Assembly: GCA_945906915.1 (NCBI GenBank)
Contig: CAMDSI010000012.1
Location: 1 to 20,468 of the forward strand
DNA length: 20,468 nt
Reading direction: 5' to 3'
Origin: Spirosoma fluviale
GTDB taxonomy: Bacteria; Bacteroidota; Bacteroidia; Cytophagales; Spirosomataceae
Made by a program: the position numbers and the translations under genes. Each line of letters begins with the position of its first letter. Within the stretch, counting starts at the first letter, position 1. The notes below the pieces were generated by a model, which worked only from the letters and a program-made list of their open reading frames with translations, did not search any database and was not told where the DNA came from. Shown piece by piece: positions 8,201-14,832 of the stretch.

Positions 8201-9545
8201 TGAGGTTCAAATTGTGAATCCAGCTAACAAACAAATTTTGATCTCTTCTAACATTCCTTATGGTTCATTCTTACGCGTTAAGGAAGGCCAAGCGGTGAAA
8301 AAAGGAGATGAAATCTGTGCTTGGGATCCATACAATGCGGTAATCCTTTCTGAGGCTGAAGGTAAAATTGAATTCGAGGCAATCGAAGAAAACAATACCT
8401 ACAAAGAGGAAGCGGATGAGCAAACAGGTATGCGTGAGAAGGTTATTGTAGAATCGAAAGATAAGACAAAGAACCCATCCGTATTAGTGAAAGCAAAAGG
8501 TAAAGAAGATTTAGTATATAACGTTCCAGTAGGTGCTCGTTTAGCCATCGACGAAGGAGATAAAATCAAAGCGGGTCAAATTATCGCCAAGATTCCTCGT
8601 GCAGCAGGTAAAACGCGTGACATTACAGGAGGTCTACCACGTGTAACGGAATTATTCGAAGCGCGTAACCCTTCTAACCCAGCGGTGGTAACTGAGATTG
8701 ATGGGGTTATTTCTTACGGTGTGATTAAGCGTGGTAATCGGGAGATTATCGTAACACCTAAAGAGGGAATAGAGCGTCGTTATTTAGTGCCTTTGACTCG
8801 TTTCATCTTAGTACAAAATAATGACTTCGTACGTGCGGGTTCTCCTTTATCTGATGGTGCTATTACGCCTTCAGACATCTTGAAGATCAAAGGACCTACG
8901 GCAGTACAAGAATATTTAGTGAACGAAATCCAAGACGTTTACCGTCTACAAGGTGTGAAAATCAATGATAAGCACATCGAGTGTATCGTTCGCCAAATGA
9001 TGCAAAAAGTACAGATCCTAGAGCCAGGTGATACACAATTCTTACAAGGTCAAAACGTAGATCGTTTCGTATTCCGTCACGAAAACGACTTGATCTTAGA
9101 TCAGAAAGTGATCACGGATGCTGGAGAGTCTGAAAAATACAAAGCAGGTATGATTCTTTCTTCTCGTGCTTTACGTGATGAGAACTCTTCGTTAAAACGT
9201 AGAGACTTGAAGTTAATGAAGGTGCGTGATGCGCAAGCAGCCGTTTCTTCGTCGAACTTGCAAGGTATCACGCAAGCGTCGTTAGGAACTGAATCATTCA
9301 TCTCCGCTGCGTCGTTCCAGGAAACTACGAAAGTACTTTCTGAGGCGTCGATTCGCGCGAAAGTGGATACCTTAGACGGCTTGAAAGAGAACGTTATCGT
9401 AGGTCACTTGATTCCAGCAGGAACAGGTCTTCGCCGCTACAAAGATATCATCGTTACATCGAAAGATGAACTGAGAGCTTTGGAAGCGAAGAAGGAAGCT
9501 GCTGAGATCGCAGAGGCGAAAGAAAAAGTAGAGGCTGCAAACTAA
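5214..9545 (+). CDS. rpoC: DNA-directed RNA polymerase subunit beta'
   Basis: This is the catalytic beta' subunit, with 1443 residues and an ATG start. The first zinc site is C66, C68, C81 and C84. The catalytic magnesium loop NADFDGDQM has its aspartates at D477, D479 and D481. The bridge-helix region reads [20 protein letters not shown]. The second zinc site is C826, C900, C907 and C910. The C-terminal third contains the hybrid-motif insertions usual in this phylum and ends in a charged Ala/Glu/Lys tail. All key residues are present. The gene lies 59 bp after rpoB and is almost certainly cotranscribed with it. A strong terminator follows 21 bp after the stop. Confidence 0.98.
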   Translation: [1443 protein letters not shown]

Positions 9546-9561
9546 TTTGTAGATTCATTTG

Positions 9562-9603
9562 AATAGACCCCCGGCTTTTCTTAAGTTCGGGGGTTTATTT
9601 TTT
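9562..9603 (+). terminator. Rho-independent terminator after rpoC
   Basis: The core stem ACCCCCG (9567-9573) pairs with CGGGGGT (9588-9594). It extends outward to 9562 and 9599 as 12 pairs with one G-U. The loop is 14 nt, and the T-rich tract TTTATTTTTT (9594-9603) overlaps and follows the 3' arm. It is the clearest terminator in the window. It lies only 14 bp before the next start codon. Confidence 0.88.
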
Positions 9604-9617
9604 ATACCAAAAGAATT

Positions 9618-9938
9618 ATGGAAAACCCCACAGAAGAAAATCAATTAAATATCGAGCTTCCAGAAGAAATGGCTGAAGGACATTATGTGAATTTAGCACT
9701 CATTGCGCACAGTCCATCAGAATTCGTAATGGACTTTATTCGCATCCTACCAGGCCTACCGAAGGCGAAAGTAAAGTCTAGAGTAGTGATGACTCCAGAC
9801 CACGCGTATCGTCTAATGCAAGCGCTACAAGAGAATATTCAGAAGTATGAAGAGGCTTTTGGTCCGATTATGAAAGAGGGCGACTCCTCTGGTTTTCAAT
9901 TCCCTATGAATTATAACGGCCCCATAGGCGAAGCGTAA
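9618..9938 (+). CDS. DUF3467 family protein
   Basis: This small acidic protein has 106 residues and an ATG start. It matches the DUF3467 pattern as I recall it: an early GHYVNLALIAHSPSEFVMDF block, then FIRILPGLPKAKVKSRVVMTPDHAYRLMQAL and a helical tail ending near EEAFG. There is no signal peptide or membrane segment, so it is probably cytosolic. In many Bacteroidota genomes a DUF3467 gene follows rpoC, as here. This suggests a link to transcription, but no biochemical function is known to me. It starts 14 bp past the rpoC terminator with no good promoter in between, so expression probably depends on read-through. The next gene, uxaB, begins 88 bp later. Confidence 0.88.
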   Translation: MENPTEENQLNIELPEEMAEGHYVNLALIAHSPSEFVMDFIRILPGLPKAKVKSRVVMTPDHAYRLMQALQENIQKYEEAFGPIMKEGDSSGFQFPMNYNGPIGEA

Positions 9939-10026
9939 ACGTTTTAGATCATTTAATCCCATTTTTTTGCTTGAAAATCAGGTAAAAAGACGGGATTTGT
10001 GCCTTTTAAGTGAAATTACTATTACT

Positions 10027-11478
10027 ATGCGCTTATCGAAAAAATTCCTGGAGTCAGGCAAACTACATTCAAGCATTCCTTTACAAATTCCTTCGCCGGA
10101 GGTATTTACGTATCCGGAGAAAGTAGTGCAGTTTGGGACTGGCGTTTTGCAACGCGGACTTTGTGATTTTTATATCGATAAAGCGAACCGCGCTGGAATA
10201 TTTAAAGGACGTGTAGTCGTGGTAAAATCGACTTCGAAAGGAGGCGCAGACGCTTTTGATGAACAAGATGGTTTGTACACCCACTGCATTAAGGGAATCG
10301 AAGATGGCATAGCGAAAGAAGAAAATATCCTTAATTCCTCCATCTCAAGAACGATTACCGCTTCCAAGGATTGGGATAAAATTATCGAATGTGCGAAAAG
10401 CGAGGACATGCAAATCGTCCTTTCGAATACGACAGAAGTGGGCATCAGCTATGTGGCGAATGACCCGATTGCGAATGGTTGCCCTGCTTCTTTCCCGGCT
10501 AAATTATTGGCTTTCTTGCATGCGCGTTTCACGCATTTCCAAGGTTCTGCTACATCAGGAATGGTGATCGTGCCCACTGAATTAATTATCAACAACGGCG
10601 ATGTATTAAAAGGCATCGTCTTGAAATTAGCGGCAGACCACGGTCTTTCTGCTGAGTTTGTTTCTTGGTTAGAAAACGCGAATCATTTCTGTAATTCCTT
10701 AGTAGATCGCATTGTACCTGGTAGCCCGGATGCGGCGACTAATACCGAGATATGTGCACAATTAGGTTACGATGACTCTTTACTGATTATCTCGGAGGTG
10801 TATAGCCTTTGGGCGATTCAGGGAGGCAAAAAAGTAAAAGACGTGCTTTCCTTTGCTTCAGCAGATAAAGGCGTGATCATCGCAGAAGACATCGAAATCT
10901 ACCGCGAATTAAAATTGCGCTTGTTGAATGGAACCCACACCCTACTTTGCGGCATGTCCTATTTATTGGGTTTCCGTCTGGTGAAAGATGTGATGGCAAA
11001 TGGCTATTTGAGCAAATTGATTATGAATTTAATGATGAGTGAATTAGCGCTGGGCATCCCGTATAAGATGGATCTCAAGGTAGCGGATCGCTTCGGACGT
11101 TCGGTGTTAGACCGTTTCCGCAATCCGTATATTAACCATAAATTGATCGACATTACGGTACAGTATACGACGAAAATGCGGATGCGTAATGTGCCGTTGT
11201 TGATTAATTATGCCCAAAACTTTGGCAAAGCACCCGAGCTTTTCTGCATGGGCTTCGCGGCCTATTTGCAATTTATGCAGGCGGTGAAAGAGGAAAATGG
11301 AAAGTATTATGGCGAAAGCAATGGGGAGGCTTATCCAATCCAATGTGACTATGCACCGTATTTTTACGAGGCATGGAAAGATTTTGACTTGAAGAAAGTG
11401 TTATCCAATACGGATTTATGGGGCACGGATTTAACGAATGTTCCGGGGTTTATGGAGGGAGTTGCTAAGTACCTTTAA
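10027..11478 (+). CDS. uxaB: Tagaturonate reductase (altronate oxidoreductase)
   Basis: This enzyme interconverts D-tagaturonate and D-altronate with NAD(H) in hexuronate breakdown. It belongs to the polyol-specific long-chain dehydrogenases. The N-terminal Rossmann region begins YPEKVVQFGTGVLQRG, and QDGLYT and LSNTTEVGISY match E. coli UxaB. The catalytic K296-x4-N301-x2-H304 motif is intact in KLRLLNGTH. RFRNPYINH and GEAYPIQ follow near the C-terminus. From ATG at 10027 the length is 483 residues, the same as E. coli UxaB. An in-frame TTG at 9967 would add 20 residues unlike the family. A fructuronate reductase (UxuB) is less likely because the closest similarities are to UxaB. A 271-bp repeat-filled gap separates it from uxaC, so it may not share one transcript with the rest of the pathway. 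Confidence 0.92.
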   Translation: MRLSKKFLESGKLHSSIPLQIPSPEVFTYPEKVVQFGTGVLQRGLCDFYIDKANRAGIFKGRVVVVKSTSKGGADAFDEQDGLYTHCIKGIEDGIAKEENILNSSISRTITASKDWDKIIECAKSEDMQIVLSNTTEVGISYVANDPIANGCPASFPAKLLAFLHARFTHFQGSATSGMVIVPTELIINNGDVLKGIVLKLAADHGLSAEFVSWLENANHFCNSLVDRIVPGSPDAATNTEICAQLGYDDSLLIISEVYSLWAIQGGKKVKDVLSFASADKGVIIAEDIEIYRELKLRLLNGTHTLLCGMSYLLGFRLVKDVMANGYLSKLIMNLMMSELALGIPYKMDLKVADRFGRSVLDRFRNPYINHKLIDITVQYTTKMRMRNVPLLINYAQNFGKAPELFCMGFAAYLQFMQAVKEENGKYYGESNGEAYPIQCDYAPYFYEAWKDFDLKKVLSNTDLWGTDLTNVPGFMEGVAKYL

Positions 11479-11583
11479 TAGAGTATAGATTATAGAGTAG
11501 AGAGTATAGATTTAAAGCATAAAGAATAGAGCACAAAGCATAAAGGAGAAAATGGTAAGTGGTGAGTGGTAAATGGTAAATGA
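11479..11583. repeat. Fifteen heptanucleotide units in one phase (three sub-families)
   Basis: Immediately after the uxaB stop codon the sequence can be cut into 15 heptamers without a phase break. There are five TAGAGTA/TAGATTA-like units (11479-11513), then five AAAGCAT/AAAGAAT-like units (11514-11548), then five TAAATGG/TAAGTGG/TGAGTGG-like units (11549-11583). The third group belongs to the same family as the arrays at 935-1040 and shares the 15-mer AATGGTAAGTGGTGA with the reverse complement of that region. Confidence 0.75.
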
Positions 11584-11611
11584 TTCCTCCGGACTCGTTC
11601 CCTCCGGACTG
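11584..11611. repeat. Two TCCGGACT 15-bp units in the intergenic array
   Basis: Two copies of CCTCCGGACT lie 15 bp apart between two heptamer blocks. Bases 11588-11611 match 683-706, inside the helix-hairpin-helix gene, at 22 of 24 positions in the same plus-strand orientation. Confidence 0.85.
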
Positions 11612-11722
11612 ACTACTGACTACTGGATACTGACTACTGACTACTGGATACTGACTACTGGATACTGACTACTGGATACTGGCTACTGACCACTGGATAC
11701 TGTCTACTGACTACTGGCTACT
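11611..11722. repeat. Sixteen tandem heptanucleotides, consensus GRMTACT
   Basis: Sixteen perfect-phase 7-bp units follow one another. They are mostly GACTACT and GGATACT, with single variants such as GGCTACT, GACCACT and GTCTACT. GACTACT and GGATACT often alternate, which gives a 14-bp higher-order period. The array ends 27 bp before the uxaC start. No promoter or spacer-like unique sequence is seen in it. Confidence 0.9.
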
Positions 11723-11749
11723 GATTGAGTATAGATTAACCGACATACT

Positions 11750-13156
11750 ATGAAAGCGTTTTTAGATAAAGATTTCTTGTTGCAGTCCGAGACGGCGAAG
11801 ACTTTGTACCATCAATATGCGGCGAAAATGCCCATCATTGATTACCACAATCATTTGATCCCACAGCAGATTGCGGAGGATAAGCAGTTCGATAACATCA
11901 CCCAAATCTGGTTAGCCGGCGACCACTACAAATGGCGCGCGATGCGAGCACATGGGGTTAATGAAAAATACATCACGGGGAATGCGTCGGACGAGGAGAA
12001 ATTCTTGAAGTGGGCTGAAACCGTGCCATATACGATGCGTAATCCGCTTTATCACTGGACGCATTTGGAGTTGCAGCGCTATTTTGGGATTACAGAATTA
12101 TTGAATGCGGAAAGCGGGAAGCGCATCTACGATCAGTGCAATGCCTTATTGCGTACTAAGGAATTTTCTGTGCGTAACCTTTTGTTAAAGATGAACGTGA
12201 AGGCGCTTTGTACGACGGATGATCCGATCGACAATTTGGCCTACCATTCACAAATCAAGGCGAGTGGATTCTCTATCAAGGTCTTACCTACTTTCCGTCC
12301 AGATAAGGCGATGGGTGTGGATGATCAGATGGTGTTTGTGGAATATGTGAATTCTGTAGCGGCAGCGGCTGAAATGGAGATTCACACCTTAGCAGATTAT
12401 AAAAAAGCGATCGCTGCCAGACACGATTTTTTTCATTCGGTGGGTTGCCGTTTAAGTGATCACGGATTAGAACAGATTTACGCGGATGAATATAGTGAGC
12501 AAGAAATTGCACATATTTTCGAGCGTTTAATGACGGGAAAAACGATTAATCAAAAGGAGAAAGTGCAATTCAAATCGGCGATGCTAGTTTATTTTGCACA
12601 TTTAGATCATGCCAAAGGCTGGACACAACAGTTCCACCTAGGGGCTATTCGCAATAATAACGACCGACTATTAGGTGCTTTAGGGCCTGATACGGGATTT
12701 GATTCGATCGGGGATTTTGAGCAGGCGAGACCTTTGTCGAAATTCTTAAATCATTTAGATTCTACGAATCAATTAGCGAAGACGATATTGTATAATTTAA
12801 ACCCGCGCGATAACGAATTGTTAGCTACAATGACGGGTAATTTCCAAGATGGGACAATCGTAGGAAAGATGCAATTTGGGTCTGGCTGGTGGTTTATGGA
12901 CCAAAAAGACGGCATGGAAAAGCAGATCAATACGCTATCTAATATGGGTATGTTAAGTCACTTCGTGGGGATGTTAACAGACTCGAGAAGTTTCCTTTCC
13001 TTCCCTCGCCATGAGTATTTTAGAAGAATCTTATGTAATTTACTAGGCGCGGATGTGGAAAACGGCGAATTGCCGGCTGATATTGCTTGGTTAGGCAAAC
13101 TGGTGGAAGACATTTCTTATACTAACGCGGCAGGATTTTTTAATTTCGAGAATTAA
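11750..13156 (+). CDS. uxaC: Uronate isomerase (glucuronate/galacturonate isomerase)
   Basis: UxaC isomerises D-glucuronate to D-fructuronate and D-galacturonate to D-tagaturonate, the first cytosolic step of hexuronate use. The protein has 468 residues against 470 in E. coli and matches along its length. The amidohydrolase-type metal motif YHNHL (H33 and H35) is near the N-terminus. It is followed by IWLAGDHYKWRAMR, NPLYHWTHLELQRYFGI, TTDDPIDNL, HLGAIRNNN, LNPRDNELL, KMQFGSGWWFMDQKDGME and VGMLTDSRSFLSFPRHEYFR. All conserved blocks are present. The start ATG lies 27 bp after the repeat array. Its stop TAA overlaps the kdgK ATG by one base (TAATG), which suggests translational coupling. Confidence 0.96.
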   Translation: MKAFLDKDFLLQSETAKTLYHQYAAKMPIIDYHNHLIPQQIAEDKQFDNITQIWLAGDHYKWRAMRAHGVNEKYITGNASDEEKFLKWAETVPYTMRNPLYHWTHLELQRYFGITELLNAESGKRIYDQCNALLRTKEFSVRNLLLKMNVKALCTTDDPIDNLAYHSQIKASGFSIKVLPTFRPDKAMGVDDQMVFVEYVNSVAAAAEMEIHTLADYKKAIAARHDFFHSVGCRLSDHGLEQIYADEYSEQEIAHIFERLMTGKTINQKEKVQFKSAMLVYFAHLDHAKGWTQQFHLGAIRNNNDRLLGALGPDTGFDSIGDFEQARPLSKFLNHLDSTNQLAKTILYNLNPRDNELLATMTGNFQDGTIVGKMQFGSGWWFMDQKDGMEKQINTLSNMGMLSHFVGMLTDSRSFLSFPRHEYFRRILCNLLGADVENGELPADIAWLGKLVEDISYTNAAGFFNFEN

Positions 13157-14166
13157 TGAAGAAGGTTATCACTTTTGGCGAAATCATGGGGCGTTTAAGC
13201 CCGGCGGGCTACGGTCGAATTACTCAAGCTCAATCCCTCAACATCACCTACGGTGGTGGCGAGGCGAACGTGGCGGGAGGATTAGCCCATATCGGTTTTC
13301 CGGCGGAACATGTGACTTGTTTCCCAAACAACGAATTAGGAAAGGCGGCGGCAGGATACTACCGTCAGGTAGGGGTGGATATGTCGCATACCGTTTACCA
13401 AGAGGGCAGATTAGGTTTATATTTTGTGGAGTTTGGGGCAGCGATGCGTCCGAGTAAAGTGACCTATGACCGCGCTGATTCAGCTTTTGCTAATTTAAAC
13501 CCAGCGGATTTTAACTGGAAAGAAATATTCACAGGAGCAGGTTGGTTCCATTGGACGGGTATTACGCCGGCCATTTCGGAAGCAGCTGCGACTGCGTTAA
13601 GAGCAGCTTTGAAAGAAGCAAAAGCACAAGGCTTGACGATTTCGGCGGATGTAAATTACCGAAAGAACCTTTGGCAATATGGTAAATCCGTTAAAGAAGT
13701 AATGCCCGATTTAATCGCGCAATGCGACATTATCGTGTGTGGAAAAGGCGATGCGGAAGATATATTAGACATCGTTCCCAACGGTTCTCAGAAAAGTGGA
13801 TGGCACGATATCTGCATCCAAGTTATGGCGCGTTTCCCGAACATTAAGAAGATTATTAATACGAAACGAGGGCAGATTTCCGCCTCTCAAAATAACTTGT
13901 CAGCGACGTCTTTCGATGGTAAAAAAGTCATCAAATCCGAAACGGTAGAAATCTCCCAAATCGTCGATCGAATCGGCGGTGGGGATGCTTTTATGGCTGG
14001 ATATATTTACGGAAACCTCGTTTTAGGCGATGAGGCTAAGTCTTTGGCTTTTGGAGTGGCTGCATCCGCCTTAAAACACACGATCGAAGGAGATATTAAT
14101 TTGTCTACTATAGACGAGATTCAGACCGTGATGGCCGGTGATATTACAGGACGATTAAAACGATAA
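13156..14166 (+). CDS. kdgK: 2-keto-3-deoxygluconate kinase (PfkB family)
   Basis: The predicted reaction is ATP-dependent phosphorylation of 2-keto-3-deoxygluconate to KDPG. The protein has 336 residues and a PfkB ribokinase fold. TFGEIMGRLSP at the N-terminus and YGGGEANVAGGLAHIG form the substrate-binding region. ADVNYRKNLW lies in the middle, and the family signature GGGDAF is at 274-279 with D277 as the expected catalytic base. Family sequence alone does not fix the sugar specificity. The assignment to KDG rests on its position between uxaC and the KDPG aldolase gene. It overlaps uxaC by one base and is followed after 2 bp by kdgA. Confidence 0.9.
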   Translation: MKKVITFGEIMGRLSPAGYGRITQAQSLNITYGGGEANVAGGLAHIGFPAEHVTCFPNNELGKAAAGYYRQVGVDMSHTVYQEGRLGLYFVEFGAAMRPSKVTYDRADSAFANLNPADFNWKEIFTGAGWFHWTGITPAISEAAATALRAALKEAKAQGLTISADVNYRKNLWQYGKSVKEVMPDLIAQCDIIVCGKGDAEDILDIVPNGSQKSGWHDICIQVMARFPNIKKIINTKRGQISASQNNLSATSFDGKKVIKSETVEISQIVDRIGGGDAFMAGYIYGNLVLGDEAKSLAFGVAASALKHTIEGDINLSTIDEIQTVMAGDITGRLKR

Positions 14167-14168
14167 AA

Positions 14169-14831
14169 ATGGCTAGAAATTCAGCAGATGTAGTGTACTC
14201 ACGATTAGCGGAAACGCCCATCGTCCCTTTATTTTTCAATGCCGATCAAACGATCGCCCAAAACGTTCTTAAAGCCTGCTACGATGGTGGAATTCGCGTT
14301 TTTGAATTCACGAACCGGGGCGAAGCGGCACCAACTATTTTTGCGAAATTAATCGACTTCTGCGAGAAAGAATGCCCAGATTTAGTGCTTGGAATCGGTA
14401 CCATTTACGATGCGAAACAGGCGAGCGAATTCATTGAAATGGGAGCTGATTTTATGTTACAGCCCTTCACTACACCCGAAGTAGGCGAAGTATGTGCGAA
14501 ACACAACATCCCTTGGATGCCCGGAACGATGACCTTAACTGAAATCCGTAACGCGGAAATTTTAGGGGCAAAATACGTAAAGATTTTCCCAGGCAACGTG
14601 GTAGGACCTGCTTTCGTGAAAGCAATTCAAGGACCGATGCCTAAGACCAAAATTATGGTAACCGGTGGAGTTGAACCAAACAGAGAAAGTCTACAATCTT
14701 GGTTTGGGGCAGGTGCTGCAGCCGTAGGTATGGGTTCTCAATTATTCCCAGCCGAATTAATTCAAAAACAAGACTATACCTCTATATCAAACACGATCGC
14801 TAATCTGATCAAAACCTATCACGAACTATAA
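14169..14831 (+). CDS. kdgA: KDPG (2-keto-3-deoxy-6-phosphogluconate) aldolase
   Basis: This class I aldolase would cleave KDPG into pyruvate and glyceraldehyde-3-phosphate. It has 220 residues and one TIM-barrel domain of the KDPG/KHG aldolase family. E46 in VFEFTNRG matches the catalytic glutamate, and K138 in AKYVKIFPG is the expected Schiff-base lysine. GIGTIYDAKQA, MPGTMTLTEI and VTGGVEPN follow the family pattern. It lies 2 bp after kdgK and 1 bp before the transporter gene, clearly in one operon. The symbol eda is used for the same enzyme in enterobacteria. Confidence 0.93.
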   Translation: MARNSADVVYSRLAETPIVPLFFNADQTIAQNVLKACYDGGIRVFEFTNRGEAAPTIFAKLIDFCEKECPDLVLGIGTIYDAKQASEFIEMGADFMLQPFTTPEVGEVCAKHNIPWMPGTMTLTEIRNAEILGAKYVKIFPGNVVGPAFVKAIQGPMPKTKIMVTGGVEPNRESLQSWFGAGAAAVGMGSQLFPAELIQKQDYTSISNTIANLIKTYHEL

Positions 14832-14832
14832 T

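Noticed and set aside
9554..9561. TTCATTTG as a -7 element for the DUF3467 gene
   Set aside because: It deviates from TAnnTTTG at the second position, has no TTG at the right distance, and lies upstream of the terminator, which would stop the transcript.
9967..9999. Promoter before uxaB (TTG followed by GGGATTTG)
   Set aside because: The -7 element lacks the TA and the spacing is 18 or 22 nt depending on the TTG chosen, so the match is too weak to annotate.
9967..10026. Upstream TTG start of uxaB adding 20 residues
   Set aside because: The extra residues do not resemble the family. ATG at 10027 gives 483 residues, equal to E. coli UxaB.
11611..11722. CRISPR-like array
   Set aside because: The units are 7 bp and directly adjacent, with no unique spacers, and no cas genes are nearby.
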